Shown here in pieces: positions 7,852-16,814 of a stretch of 41,507 bases of DNA. Position 1 is the stretch's first letter. Every line of letters starts with the position of its first letter. Made by a program: the position numbers and the translations under genes. The stretch is from contig NZ_JARCJD010000026.1 in NCBI RefSeq assembly GCF_028890115.1, positions 1-41,507 of the forward strand. The letters are read 5' to 3'. The DNA comes from Phaeobacter sp. QD34_24 (GTDB lineage Bacteria > Pseudomonadota > Alphaproteobacteria > Rhodobacterales > Rhodobacteraceae). The notes under the pieces are model-generated. The model did no database searches. It had not been told where the DNA came from and saw only the letters and a list, made by a program, of their open reading frames with translations.

Positions 7852-8970
7852 TTACCCTTCCACGCTGACCGGCAGATCCATGCCGTGTTCTTTCAGCAAT
7901 GCGTGGCGGCGGGCGGTCTTCAGATCCTCGGCCACCATTTCGGCGCACATCTCCTGGGTGGTGATCTCCGGCACCCAGCCCAGCTTTTCCTTGGCCTTGG
8001 CGGGGTCGCCCAGCAGGGTCTCCACCTCGGCGGGGCGGAAATAGCGCGGATCGATACGCAGGATCACATCGCCCACCTTCAGCGCCGGCGCCTTGTCGCC
8101 TTCGATGGCGGCCACGGTGGCGATCTCATCGACGCCTTCCCCGGAGAACTCCAGCTCAATGCCCAGCTCACGGGCAGACCAGGTGATGAATTCACGCACC
8201 GAATACTGCACGCCGGTGGCGATGACGAAATCTTCCGCCATGTCCTGCTGCAGCATCATCCACTGCATGCGCACGTAATCCTTGGCATGGCCCCAGTCGC
8301 GCAGCGCATCGATATTGCCCATGTAAAGGCAGGGCTCCAGCCCTTGCGCGATATTGGCCAGGCCGCGGGTGATCTTGCGGGTGACGAAGGTCTCGCCCCG
8401 GCGCGGGCTCTCGTGGTTGAACAGGATGCCGTTGCAGGCATACATGCCATAGGCCTCGCGGTAATTGACCGTGATCCAGTAGGAATAAAGCTTGGCCACC
8501 GCGTAAGGCGAGCGCGGGTAAAACGGCGTCGTCTCCTTCTGCGGGGTCTCCTGCACCAAGCCATAAAGTTCCGAGGTGGAGGCCTGGTAGAAGCGGGTCT
8601 TCTTCTCAAGCCCCAAGAAACGGATCGCCTCGAGCAGGCGCAGGGTGCCCATGGCATCCACATCCGCGGTATATTCCGGGCTTTCGAAGGAGACCGCCAC
8701 ATGGGACTGGGCGCCCAGGTTATAGACCTCGTCCGGCTCAACCTCCTGGATGATCCGCGTCAGGTTCGAGGTATCGGTCAGATCGCCATAATGCAGCTTG
8801 AACTTGGCGTGATCCACATGCGGATCCTGGTAGATGTGATCCACCCGCTGGGTATTGAACAGCGAGGCCCGGCGCTTGATGCCATGCACCTCATAGCCCT
8901 TCTCCAGCAGGAATTCCGCCAGATAGGAACCGTCCTGACCCGTCACCCCGGTGATCAGCGCCTTTTTCAT
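7852..8970 (-). CDS. gmd: GDP-mannose 4,6-dehydratase
   Basis: 372 residues from ATG 8970, with AAGGA 7 bases upstream. The Rossmann motif [12 protein letters not shown] lies near residue 8, the SDR active-site Tyr/Lys in [10 protein letters not shown], and the signature [20 protein letters not shown] is intact. It converts GDP-D-mannose to GDP-4-keto-6-deoxymannose, the first committed step to GDP-fucose and related 6-deoxy sugars. It is the first gene of the minus-strand operon gmd-fcl-manC. Its upstream region runs directly into the left end of the Tn3-family transposon, about 200 bases away, so the insertion may have changed its promoter context. Confidence 0.96.
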   Translation of the reverse strand: MKKALITGVTGQDGSYLAEFLLEKGYEVHGIKRRASLFNTQRVDHIYQDPHVDHAKFKLHYGDLTDTSNLTRIIQEVEPDEVYNLGAQSHVAVSFESPEYTADVDAMGTLRLLEAIRFLGLEKKTRFYQASTSELYGLVQETPQKETTPFYPRSPYAVAKLYSYWITVNYREAYGMYACNGILFNHESPRRGETFVTRKITRGLANIAQGLEPCLYMGNIDALRDWGHAKDYVRMQWMMLQQDMAEDFVIATGVQYSVREFITWSARELGIELEFSGEGVDEIATVAAIEGDKAPALKVGDVILRIDPRYFRPAEVETLLGDPAKAKEKLGWVPEITTQEMCAEMVAEDLKTARRHALLKEHGMDLPVSVEG

Positions 8971-9175
8971 ATGTTGTCCTTACCAAACCCGTGCAGACAG
9001 AAACGGCCTGCAATATTTCCATATCTTCTCCCCTTGGGGGATTGGCCGCATATTAGGCGATGATCACAGAGGATGCCATTGATCACATGGCTTTTCATTC
9101 GGCATAACCGACACACTTAAGCTGACTTTAGAAACCAGACAAAGCTGTTTCCTCAGCAACTGCTCACGCAGAACA

Positions 9176-9213
9176 GGGGTCGATTCCGGCTGAGTGCAGA
9201 ATGACACCCTAAG
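9176..9213 (+). repeat. left terminal inverted repeat of the Tn3-family element
   Basis: The 38-bp sequence starts GGGGTCGATTCC and ends GACACCCTAAG. It matches the right repeat except at two positions (6 and 11). The GGGG start and TAAG end are typical of Tn3-family termini. The resolvase stop codon (9209-9211) lies inside the repeat. Confidence 0.93.
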
Positions 9214-9820
9214 CGGCCAGGACGCGTTTTCCGTTCTCTCGGAGCTCCCCGTTAGGGCCAACGTATCGGTAAATGGTGACAGGTTTGACGCCGAGCTCCT
9301 TGGCGAGCTGCGCGACTGAGGTGTCACGGTTCGACATAGCCGCCTGCGCAAGACGCACTTGGGCTTTGGTCAGCGCAAATTTACGCCCCCCTTTTCGCCC
9401 TCGGGCCCGGGCCGCTTTGAGGCCGACGACGGTGCGCTCCCGGATTAGTTCCCGTTCAAATTCTGCCAGAGCTGCAAAGATGCCGAATATCAACCGCCCT
9501 GCAGCGGTGGTGGTGTCGATCTGCGCCCCTTGCCCAGTCAGGACGCGGAGGCCGATCTCGCGATCGGTCAGTTCCTGCACGATTGTAACGAGGTGTTTGA
9601 GATCACGGCCGAGGCGGTCGAGCTTCCAGACGACCAGGACATCGCCTTTGCGCAGAGCCTTGAGGCACGCATCGAGGCCTGGCCTGGTGTCGCGCTTACC
9701 GGAGGCCTGATCTTCGTAGATGCCATCTGCCGCTACGCCCGCTTCGATGAGCGCGTCTCGCTGTAGATCGAGGGATTGGCTGCCGTCGGCTTTCGAGACT
9801 CGGGCATATCCTATCAGCAT
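9209..9820 (-). CDS. tnpR: Tn3-family serine resolvase
   Basis: 203 residues. The N-terminal catalytic domain begins MLIGYARVSKADGSQSLDLQ, with the nucleophile Ser9 in the ARVS motif, and GDVLVVWKLDRLGRDLKHLV carries the conserved active-site region. The last ~45 residues form the Hin-type helix-turn-helix (SVAQLAKELGVKPVTIYRYV). It resolves the cointegrates made by the transposase by recombination at res sites. It diverges from the transposase gene, and its stop codon is supplied by the terminal inverted repeat. Confidence 0.94.
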   Translation of the reverse strand: MLIGYARVSKADGSQSLDLQRDALIEAGVAADGIYEDQASGKRDTRPGLDACLKALRKGDVLVVWKLDRLGRDLKHLVTIVQELTDREIGLRVLTGQGAQIDTTTAAGRLIFGIFAALAEFERELIRERTVVGLKAARARGRKGGRKFALTKAQVRLAQAAMSNRDTSVAQLAKELGVKPVTIYRYVGPNGELRENGKRVLAA

Positions 9821-9944
9821 GAGGCTATCTCATACGGTCGTTTGCGATGCTGTTTGTCGTGGCCTTGCATTTCCGGACCCAAGTAAATCTTAATATGTGT
9901 CGAAATCAAAGATACACAAACACCCTATAGAAAGCAAAAGAACT
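9821..9944. promoter_or_regulatory. probable res site and divergent promoters of the transposon
   Basis: This 124-bp stretch between divergent tnpR and tnpA is where Tn3-family res sites normally lie. It contains an imperfect dyad with TGTGT at 9896-9900 and ACACA at 9914-9918, a plausible resolvase subsite. The region is AT-richer than the flanking genes. Exact subsite boundaries cannot be set by eye. Confidence 0.5.
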
Positions 9945-12848
9945 ATGGCGCACCGCACCATCCTGACCGCGCGGCAACGCGTGGCGCTGTTCGACCTTCC
10001 GACAGACGAAGCCAGCATCCTCTATCACTACACGCTGTCGGATGACGACCTTGAGCACATCAATGTGCGCAGGCGTTCAGAGAACCGGTTCGGGTACGCG
10101 CTACAGCTATGCGCGCTGCGACATCCGGGTCGCCTGCTATCGTCTCGCGAGGTGATCCCTGAGTCGGTCGTCCGGTTTATCGGGGCCCAATTGGGCATGA
10201 CCTTTGATGAGATCCTTCCCTACGCCGCTCGGCGTCAGACCCGTCAGCAACATCTCCATGACCTCCGTCAGGTCTACGGCTTCAGGATGTTCTCCGGTCA
10301 CCGCGCACGCGAGCTGAAGGCCTGGCTGGCGGGCGAGGCGGAGAACGCGACCAGCAACCATCATTTGGCCCGCCGGTTTGTCGACGAGTGCCGCCGGACC
10401 AAGACCATCCTGCCAGGTGTATCCGTCATCGAGCGTCTCTGCGCGGATGCGCTTGTCGCGGCGGAACGCCGGATCGACAGTGCCATCGTGGCCCGGCTGG
10501 ATGAGCCCCTGAAAGCTCGCCTTGATGCCCTGCTTACGGAGATGGTCGAAGGCAAGGTCAGCCGGTTCGTCTGGTTGCGCCAGTTCGAGGTGGGACAGAA
10601 CTCGGCCGATGCCACCCGCCTCCTCGAGCGGCTGGAATTCCTGCAGGAGATGAAACTGTCGCCTGACATCCTGGCGGGCATTCCACCCCATCGGGTGACC
10701 CGCCTGCAACGTCAGGGGGAACGCTATTTTGCCGATGGTCTGCGCGACATCAGCAGTGATCGCCGCCTGGCCATCCTCGCGGTCTGCGCGGTCGCATGGC
10801 GTGCGGCGCTTGCCGATGCGGTGATCGAGACCCATGACCGGATCGTGGGCAAGACATGGCAGGGCGCCAAGAAGCTCTGCGATGCCAAGATCGCTGACGC
10901 AAAGACGGCGGTGCAGGACACCCTGCGCACCTTCAAATCCCTTGGTGCCGCCTTGCTCGACGCCAGAAGCGATGGCGCGCCCTTGGAGCAAGCCACGGAG
11001 CTGGCCTGCGGGTGGGAACGGCTTGAAGGGTTGGTTGCCACCGCCGCCGAGTTGACCGATACGATGGCCGCTGACCCCTTGGCCCATGTTGGCCAAGGCT
11101 ATCACCGGTTCCGGCGCTATGCTCCGCGCATGCTGCGCGCGTTGGATATCCAGGCGGCGGGCGTCACTGCACCCTTGCTGCAGGCCAGCACGCTGATCGC
11201 GGACGATGAGAGACCCGAGAAACGACCGGTTGGCTTCCTGCGGCGCGGCTCGAAATGGCATCGCCATCTGAACGCCCAGGAGGAAGATGGCCACCGGCTC
11301 TGGGAAGTGGCGGTGTTGTTCCACCTGCGGGATGCGTTCCGCTCCGGCGATATCTGGGTGCCTCATTCCCGGCGCTACAGCGATCTGAAACTGGCTCTGG
11401 TTCCCGCCGAGGCGGTGAAGGATATGCCAAGATTGGCCGTGCCGCTTGATCCGGAAGCTTGGCTTGCCGACCGCAAGGCGCGCATGACCGACGGCCTGGC
11501 GCGGCTGGCCAAAGCGGCGCGTGCCGGGGCCATTCCCGGCGGGTCGATCGAGAACGGCATCCTGAAACTCGACCGCCTGACCGCTGCGGTGCCCGAAGAA
11601 GCGGACGAGCTGGTGCTCGACCTCTACGACCGGCTGCCCGCCATACGGATCACCGAGTTGATGCAGGAGGTCGATGCGGATATCGGCTTCACGGAAACCT
11701 TCATCAGTGCGCAAACCGGCGCGCCCTGCAAGGACCAGATCGGCATGCTGACGGTGTTGCTGGCTGAGGGTTTGAACCTCGGGCTCAGCAAGATGGCCGA
11801 GGCGACCAACACCCATGATTACTTCCAGCTCTCCCGTCTGTCGCGATGGCATGTGGAGAGCGACGCCATCAATCAGGCCCTCTCAATGGTGATCGAGGCG
11901 CAATCCCGCCTGCCCATGGCCAGGTTTTGGGGCGGTGGCGTGACCGCCTCAAGCGACGGACAATTCTTCCCCGCCGCCCGGCAGGGCGAAGCCATGAACC
12001 TCATCAACGCGAAATACGGCTCTGAGCCGGGCCTCAAGGCCTACACCCATGTCTCCGACCAGTTCGGCCCCTTCGCCACCCAGAACATTCCGGCCACCGT
12101 AAGCGAAGCGCCCTATATCCTGGACGGATTGCTGATGAACGAGGCCGGGCGGAAGATCACAGAGCAGTATGCCGACACCGGCGGGTTCACCGATCACGTC
12201 TTTGCCGTGACCTCGCTGCTCGGCTTTCGGTTCATCCCGCGTATCCGCGACCTGCCATCCAGACGGCTCTACCTCTTCGACCCGGCGTCAGCGCCAAACG
12301 AATTGCGCAGCCTGATCGGTGGCAAGATCCGCGAGGGCCTTGTCGTCCAGAACTGGCCCGGCGTGCTTCGGTCTGCCGCCACCATGGTGACAGGCGTCAT
12401 GCCGCCCAGTCAGTTGCTCAAGAAGTTCGCCGCCTATCCGCGCCAGCACGAGCTGGCCCTGGCGCTCCGTGAAATCGGCCGCGTCGAGCGCACTCTCTTT
12501 GTTATCGAATGGCTCCTCGACGCCGACATGCAGCGGCGGGCCCAGATTGGCCTGAATAAGGGCGAGGCCCATCACGCCCTGAAAAACGCCCTGCGCATCG
12601 GTCGCCAAGGCGAAATCCGTGACCGTACCGCCGAGGGGCAGCACTACCGCATGGCCGGTCTCAACCTGCTCGCCGCCATCATCATCTACTGGAACACCAA
12701 GTATCTCGGTCAGGCCGTCGCCGCGCGGCAGCGGACCGGGTTGAATTGCGATCCCGCTCTGCTCGCGCATATCTCCCCGCTCGGATGGGCCCACATCCTG
12801 CTCACCGGCGAATACCGTTGGCGGCGGCAAGTCGGGGCAAAGTTGTGA
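9945..12848 (+). CDS. tnpA: Tn3-family transposase
   Basis: About 967 residues from ATG 9945 (MAHRTILTARQRVALFDLP, the usual opening of the family). An upstream GTG at 9897 would add 16 unlikely residues overlapping the res region. The DDE triad can be placed by the family motifs: Asp671 in SSDGQ, Asp744 in DTGGFTD and Glu874 in LNKGEA. The protein binds the 38-bp ends and carries out replicative transposition through a cointegrate. The frame is intact and of normal length, so the element may be active. Confidence 0.96.
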   Translation: MAHRTILTARQRVALFDLPTDEASILYHYTLSDDDLEHINVRRRSENRFGYALQLCALRHPGRLLSSREVIPESVVRFIGAQLGMTFDEILPYAARRQTRQQHLHDLRQVYGFRMFSGHRARELKAWLAGEAENATSNHHLARRFVDECRRTKTILPGVSVIERLCADALVAAERRIDSAIVARLDEPLKARLDALLTEMVEGKVSRFVWLRQFEVGQNSADATRLLERLEFLQEMKLSPDILAGIPPHRVTRLQRQGERYFADGLRDISSDRRLAILAVCAVAWRAALADAVIETHDRIVGKTWQGAKKLCDAKIADAKTAVQDTLRTFKSLGAALLDARSDGAPLEQATELACGWERLEGLVATAAELTDTMAADPLAHVGQGYHRFRRYAPRMLRALDIQAAGVTAPLLQASTLIADDERPEKRPVGFLRRGSKWHRHLNAQEEDGHRLWEVAVLFHLRDAFRSGDIWVPHSRRYSDLKLALVPAEAVKDMPRLAVPLDPEAWLADRKARMTDGLARLAKAARAGAIPGGSIENGILKLDRLTAAVPEEADELVLDLYDRLPAIRITELMQEVDADIGFTETFISAQTGAPCKDQIGMLTVLLAEGLNLGLSKMAEATNTHDYFQLSRLSRWHVESDAINQALSMVIEAQSRLPMARFWGGGVTASSDGQFFPAARQGEAMNLINAKYGSEPGLKAYTHVSDQFGPFATQNIPATVSEAPYILDGLLMNEAGRKITEQYADTGGFTDHVFAVTSLLGFRFIPRIRDLPSRRLYLFDPASAPNELRSLIGGKIREGLVVQNWPGVLRSAATMVTGVMPPSQLLKKFAAYPRQHELALALREIGRVERTLFVIEWLLDADMQRRAQIGLNKGEAHHALKNALRIGRQGEIRDRTAEGQHYRMAGLNLLAAIIIYWNTKYLGQAVAARQRTGLNCDPALLAHISPLGWAHILLTGEYRWRRQVGAKL

Positions 12849-12967
12849 AGTAATCACCTCTATTTCTTGCCACCTTCACGGCCACCAAACGGACGCACCA
12901 CGCTCATAGCCACAACGCAGGCGGCCACAGGGCTCAAGACCGGGGAAAAAGCAGGGGGGGCGGGAGC

Positions 12968-13005
12968 CTTAGGGTGTCATTCTGCACTCAGCCGAAATCT
13001 ACCCC
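12968..13005 (-). repeat. right terminal inverted repeat of the Tn3-family element
   Basis: On the plus strand it reads CTTAGGGTGTCATTCTGCAC and ends TCTACCCC. Its complement matches the left repeat at 36 of 38 positions. The 119 bases between the transposase stop and this repeat hold no gene. Outside it, the bases TAGTG do not match the left flank GAACA. Confidence 0.93.
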
Positions 13006-13131
13006 TAGTGGAGCGATACTTCAATAATTTCAAATACTTTCACCGCATCTCCACGCACTTCGAAAAGCTCGCTGTCACATTCTTCTCAGCCGTCGTGCTC
13101 GCATCAGCCAAAGAATTTATGCCCCCACTAC

Positions 13132-13872
13132 CTAGTCCAGCTGCAGCGTGATTTCTCCCCACGTACTACGCAATGCTAGGTGATCTCCGGGCCGGACGGG
13201 AACAGCGGGACACAAGCCCCCGGTGGCAATCCACTGTCCGGATGCCAATGGCATGTCATAGCGCAGCGCCAACGACATAAATTCCGCCGCAGCGCCAAGT
13301 GGTCCCGAGATCACATTTTCTGTGCTGCCGGTAATAGGATCCTGTCCATTCAAGAGCATCTCCACTAGAAGAGGATGCTCAAAGCAGGCTAAATCAAAGG
13401 CCCGGATGCCTGTCAGCCATAGAGCTCCGGCCCCGGCCCTGTCCGCGATCTGCCCCATGAGTTCTGGTTTCAGATCCGACGGAAGCACTGTTGCTGGGAT
13501 TTCAAAGCCAAGCGCCATTCGGCTGAACCGCGCGATAGGCGTGGTCGCGTTCCAATCCGCGATCTCCAACATGACTTCCGGCTCGGCAAGAGGTGCGAGC
13601 AGGCCTTGCAAGGATAAAGTATCGGTGTCTGAAACGAGCTCCTGTTCATGCAAGGGACCAAAGAAAATCTCCTGGTTATTAAAAATTTTGCGTGACCATG
13701 GGTTTGCTCCACCAATCTTCCAGGCCCCGGCATCCCGGATCTGAGAGCGGCTCACGGCATAGGCTTGTTCTGGCGTTGCGGGAAGATCGGACAAGGCAAT
13801 TGCAGCCTCTTGCCCTGCTGCACGCGCGCTGTTCAGCGCTTCCACAAGATGTACACTGGCGTCCTCAATCAT
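13132..13872 (-). CDS. 2-keto-4-pentenoate hydratase / fumarylacetoacetate hydrolase-family enzyme
   Basis: 246 residues. The N-terminal part (QAYAVSRSQIRDAGAWKIGG) and especially the C-terminal part (GPLGAAAEFMSLAL, then LASGQWIATGGLCPAVPV and GDHLALRSTWGEITLQL) fit the MhpD-like branch of the FAH superfamily. Members act on 2-keto acids by hydration, dehydration, decarboxylation or C-C cleavage, usually with Mg2+ or Mn2+. It lies just inside the transposon's right end and diverges from the sugar operon, so it may act on a keto-acid intermediate or side product of that route. The substrate cannot be read from sequence. The start has GGA 6 bases upstream. Confidence 0.75.
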   Translation of the reverse strand: MIEDASVHLVEALNSARAAGQEAAIALSDLPATPEQAYAVSRSQIRDAGAWKIGGANPWSRKIFNNQEIFFGPLHEQELVSDTDTLSLQGLLAPLAEPEVMLEIADWNATTPIARFSRMALGFEIPATVLPSDLKPELMGQIADRAGAGALWLTGIRAFDLACFEHPLLVEMLLNGQDPITGSTENVISGPLGAAAEFMSLALRYDMPLASGQWIATGGLCPAVPVRPGDHLALRSTWGEITLQLD

Positions 13873-14098
13873 CTTTCCGTCCGAATATCTGTTACATGAT
13901 GTCTCTAAAGACGTTCTTTGTCCTAGAGGTTGTTATCTGAAGAGAGGTATGCGTCAAGTCGGCAACCACTGGCGACACAGCTGAGGGGGTTACGGCTTGC
14001 GCATCAAAACTTGCGCAACTAAGCTGTGTCCGCTTAGTGATCGAAATAGTTAAGTATCGATTGAACCCTACCCTCCGAAACAGAGAACAAAGACAAGT
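13873..14098. promoter_or_regulatory. divergent promoter region of the low-G+C sugar block
   Basis: This 226-bp region lies between the minus-strand FAH-family gene and the plus-strand sugar operon. It contains inverted repeats GACACAGCT (13974-13982) and AGCTGTGTC (14022-14030), 39 bases apart, and between them a direct repeat of TTGCGCA (13997-14003 and 14011-14017). These could be operators for a regulator encoded elsewhere. No regulator gene is in the block, and no sure -35/-10 pair was recognised. Confidence 0.45.
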
Positions 14099-15151
14099 AT
14101 GACACTACGCGCTGCCATCATTGGATACGGAAAAATGGGTCGTATCCGCCACGAGGCCATGGATCGTCACGGAGGATTTGAGGTTGTAGTTGCCTGTGAT
14201 ACCGCGCTTGATTCTGAAGCCAGCATTGCAATGGTGACCGATCCGATGGCGGTTTATGATTACGACCCCGACGTTATTGTCTGCAGTGTACCGAACATGA
14301 TGATCCCAGATGTGGTTTGCACCGCTTTGGAACGGGGGAAGCACGTTTTTTCCGAAAAACCACCCGGCCGAAACTCTGGCGATGTGCGTCGGATGATAGC
14401 TGCGGAAGAGGCCGCGCGTGCCGCAGATGCAAATCTGGTTTTGAAGTTCGGCTTTAATCATCGTGTCCATGATGCGATCGAAGAGGCCAAGAAACTCATC
14501 GACGCTGGTACCATGGGAGATCTCTACTTCATGCGCGGCGTTTATGGCAAAGCGGGGGGACCCAACTACTCCCAGAACTGGCGCAATGACCCCGAGCTTT
14601 CCGGTGGCGGCATACTAATTGATCAGGGCATTCATATGCTTGATCTGTTTCAGATGTTTGCTGGCCGCTTCACCGATGTGCAGAGCTACGTTCAGCGCAA
14701 ATTCTGGACAGATGTGCCCGTCGAGGACAATGCCTTTGCGTTGATGAAGAACGACGATGGCATCGTCGCCTCGGTGCATTCTTCTGCTACTCAATGGCAG
14801 CACACCTTCCGACTGGAGCTTTATCTACGCAACGGTTTCATCTCAGTAGACGGGATTCTCTCGGCTTCCGGCAGCTATGGTACCGAAGTGCTTACCGTGG
14901 CCCTCAACCGGCATGACGCCACAGGAAGCCCAATCCCGAACCCCGAACAACAGGAACTGCGCTTTACCGAGGACAGATCCTGGGATAAGGAAATTGCAGA
15001 ATTTCACGCTGCTGTTGTGGCGGGGGTCCCGCTTAAATGTGGTACCTCTCAACAGGCGCTGGATGTGATGGAATTGGTCGAGGCGATCTATGCAGCCGAT
15101 CCGGAGTGGAACGCCGCGCGTCAGAAGACCCCGCAGGCGGCAACGGGATAA
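14099..15151 (+). CDS. Gfo/Idh/MocA-family NAD(P)-dependent sugar oxidoreductase
   Basis: 350 residues. The N-terminal Rossmann motif GYGKMG is at residues 9-14, and the family's EKP motif (HVFSEKPPGRN) lies near residue 85. The C-terminal alpha/beta domain (GGGILIDQGIHMLDL) carries the histidine usually involved in catalysis. These enzymes oxidise or reduce a hydroxyl of a sugar, sugar nucleotide or inositol, using NAD(P). It is the first gene of a tight plus-strand run through 25760 and probably makes or reduces a keto-sugar intermediate there. The substrate is unknown. The start has only a weak ribosome site. Confidence 0.88.
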   Translation: MTLRAAIIGYGKMGRIRHEAMDRHGGFEVVVACDTALDSEASIAMVTDPMAVYDYDPDVIVCSVPNMMIPDVVCTALERGKHVFSEKPPGRNSGDVRRMIAAEEAARAADANLVLKFGFNHRVHDAIEEAKKLIDAGTMGDLYFMRGVYGKAGGPNYSQNWRNDPELSGGGILIDQGIHMLDLFQMFAGRFTDVQSYVQRKFWTDVPVEDNAFALMKNDDGIVASVHSSATQWQHTFRLELYLRNGFISVDGILSASGSYGTEVLTVALNRHDATGSPIPNPEQQELRFTEDRSWDKEIAEFHAAVVAGVPLKCGTSQQALDVMELVEAIYAADPEWNAARQKTPQAATG

Positions 15152-15155
15152 GAAC

Positions 15156-16133
15156 ATGCATACCCCAGTTTTCCTCGACCATCTGCCCGATATTGAGGTT
15201 GTGGCCGGCCAGAAGCCCGCTGAGTACCGGCTACGCCGCAATCAAGCTCTCGGAGCACTGATGCTGGATGCATCCTGTTCCTGGACCGAGCGTAAGGCTT
15301 GCCCCGCCTGCGGCCAGAGCAGTGACAAGAACCCAATCTTCTCGCAGGCTTTGATGGAGTTTCGCCGCTGTGCGAGTTGCAATTCCATATATGCTGCGCG
15401 GAGTCCGCAACAGGCCACACTCGACCGCCTGCGGCTTGACCAAATTGCCCTCACCGAGGCGCAGGGTGACCGGGGCGATCGCGAATTCGAGTTCACCTCA
15501 CTTCTGAACTGGATTAGTCTCACCGAGGCGCGGCTGGTGCGCAAGCTGGACCGGGTAATGGATATCCGCTTTGCCTCGCAAGCCCTTGCTTGGCCGGAGG
15601 CCACCGATCGGTTGAGCCACAACCGGGCCTGGGAGTTCTTGCTTCTGGAACCCGACAGCAACGATTTTGCAGGTCTGCGCGCGGCAATCACCCGTGCGGC
15701 ACCAACTGCGATCTTGATGCCTGCGGAATTGGATCGTGTCGCCAACCCCGAAGCGCTGCTTGTGGCCCTGAAAGAGGTGCTACCGTCGGGTACAGTGATC
15801 TTTGTCGCCAGTTCCTGTGCCGACGGGCTTGAGTATGAGATCCTCGGAGCAGACTCTCCGAGTTTCGTGCCATTGGATCGGTTAACGATGTTTTCCGTCA
15901 AAGGTTTTGAGGATCTGACCACTCGCCTCGGCTTGCGCGTAATCGAGGTCTCCACTCCCGGTCGCCTCGATGCGGTGATCCTTGACCGCTATTTCAAAAG
16001 CGCTGAAACCAGCACTATTCCCTTCTGGTCCAGCTTCTTCCGCGAAGCCGATAAGAACCGCCTGCGCGATCTGCAGATCCTGCTGCAGCGTAGCTTGAAA
16101 TCCGGTGTCATGCGCTTCGTTCTCGAGACGTGA
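15156..16133 (+). CDS. methyltransferase-like protein with zinc-ribbon N-terminus and no visible SAM motif
   Basis: About 325 residues from ATG 15156, 4 bases after the oxidoreductase stop; a longer frame from 15090 would overlap it. Two CxxC pairs (CPACGQ and RRCASCN, residues about 50-85) resemble the zinc-binding N-terminus of sugar C-methyltransferases such as the NovU/TylC3 group. Residues about 200-280 (LDRVANPEALLVALKEVLPS) resemble the second half of a class I methyltransferase domain. The glycine-rich SAM-binding loop (usually like DxGxGxG) is not visible at the expected place, where IRFASQALAWPEATDRLSHN is found instead. It may be inactive, or a scaffold or regulatory homologue. Confidence 0.55.
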   Translation: MHTPVFLDHLPDIEVVAGQKPAEYRLRRNQALGALMLDASCSWTERKACPACGQSSDKNPIFSQALMEFRRCASCNSIYAARSPQQATLDRLRLDQIALTEAQGDRGDREFEFTSLLNWISLTEARLVRKLDRVMDIRFASQALAWPEATDRLSHNRAWEFLLLEPDSNDFAGLRAAITRAAPTAILMPAELDRVANPEALLVALKEVLPSGTVIFVASSCADGLEYEILGADSPSFVPLDRLTMFSVKGFEDLTTRLGLRVIEVSTPGRLDAVILDRYFKSAETSTIPFWSSFFREADKNRLRDLQILLQRSLKSGVMRFVLET

Positions 16134-16186
16134 CCCCGGGGCGGCGCTTTCCTAGACACACTTAGGCCACTGCAAAGGTTTGCCAA

Positions 16187-16813
16187 ATGACCGAGTTTTT
16201 CCCAATCGCCTCTTATGACAGCTGCGAAAGCTTTGCCGGAGACTATTTCGCAACCCTAGCCCATGCGACCCAGGTGAGCGACCTGAGCGCGCTGGACAAG
16301 GTTGCTGCTCTGCTGAGCGAAACCATCGCGGCAGGCAATTTCATCTATATCTGTGGCAACGGCGGCTCCGCCGGCATTGCCAACCACTCGCTCTGCGACT
16401 TTCTGAAATGCGTGCGCACGGATACTGATCTTGCGCCGCGCTTCATGTCCCTGTCGGCGCATACCGAAATGAACTCTGCCTTGGCCAATGACATCTCCTA
16501 TGATGAGGTCTTTGCCTATCAGCTGCAGTCCATGGCACGGCCTGGCGATCTAGTTTGGACCGTCAGCTCTTCCGGTGACAGCCAGAACGTGGTGCGGGCA
16601 CTGGAGGTGGCCAAGAAAACCGGACTGAAATCGATTTCCTTCACCGGCTTCTCCGGCGGTCGTTCCAAGGATCTGGCTGATGTGAATGTTCATGTGAATG
16701 CGCAGAACTATGGGGTGGTAGAGGACATTCATATGGCCTTCATCCACATCCTGACCCAATACCTGCGCATGACCAATATGGATGCAAGCCTGATCGAGGG
16801 GCGCAAGTTCTGA
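16187..16813 (+). CDS. SIS-domain sugar-phosphate isomerase, GmhA-like
   Basis: 208 residues, one SIS domain. GNGGSAG at residues 57-63 is the phosphate-binding loop seen in GmhA (sedoheptulose 7-phosphate isomerase). SSSGDSQNVVRALEVAKKTG matches the second phosphate-contacting strand, and VVEDIHMAFIHILTQYL matches the C-terminal helix with the catalytic Glu/His of that family. It probably isomerises a ketose phosphate to an aldose phosphate. The residues around GIANHSLCDFLKC differ from the GmhA norm (AADAQH), so the substrate may not be a heptose. AAGG lies 7 bases before the start, and the next gene follows after one base. Confidence 0.82.
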   Translation: MTEFFPIASYDSCESFAGDYFATLAHATQVSDLSALDKVAALLSETIAAGNFIYICGNGGSAGIANHSLCDFLKCVRTDTDLAPRFMSLSAHTEMNSALANDISYDEVFAYQLQSMARPGDLVWTVSSSGDSQNVVRALEVAKKTGLKSISFTGFSGGRSKDLADVNVHVNAQNYGVVEDIHMAFIHILTQYLRMTNMDASLIEGRKF

Positions 16814-16814
16814 T

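Larger units (their letters stand above)
9176..13005. mobile_element. Tn3-family transposon, complete and without cargo (3,830 bp)
   Basis: The element is bounded by 38-bp terminal inverted repeats that begin GGGGT and end CCCTAAG, agreeing at 36 of 38 positions. It contains only a serine resolvase (minus) and a Tn3-type DDE transposase (plus), diverging from a shared control region. No passenger genes are present. The five bases outside each end (GAACA on the left, TAGTG on the right) do not match, so the usual 5-bp target duplication is absent. This is consistent with a later rearrangement or recombination between two copies. The element lies exactly between the GDP-fucose operon and the lower-G+C sugar block. 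Confidence 0.93.

Noticed and set aside
9064..9351. Small minus-strand frame across the left end of the transposon
   Set aside because: It runs through the terminal repeat and overlaps the resolvase in another frame; no ribosome site or similarity.
10137..11852. Minus-strand frame of 571 codons opposite tnpA
   Set aside because: The transposase has an intact DDE triad in the other frame; the antisense frame has no features.
9171..13010. Possible 5-bp target-site duplication of the transposon
   Set aside because: Left flank GAACA and right flank TAGTG do not match in either orientation.
12867..13151. Small plus-strand frame across the right end of the transposon, possible passenger gene
   Set aside because: It crosses the terminal inverted repeat and ends inside the next gene; composition is not coding-like.
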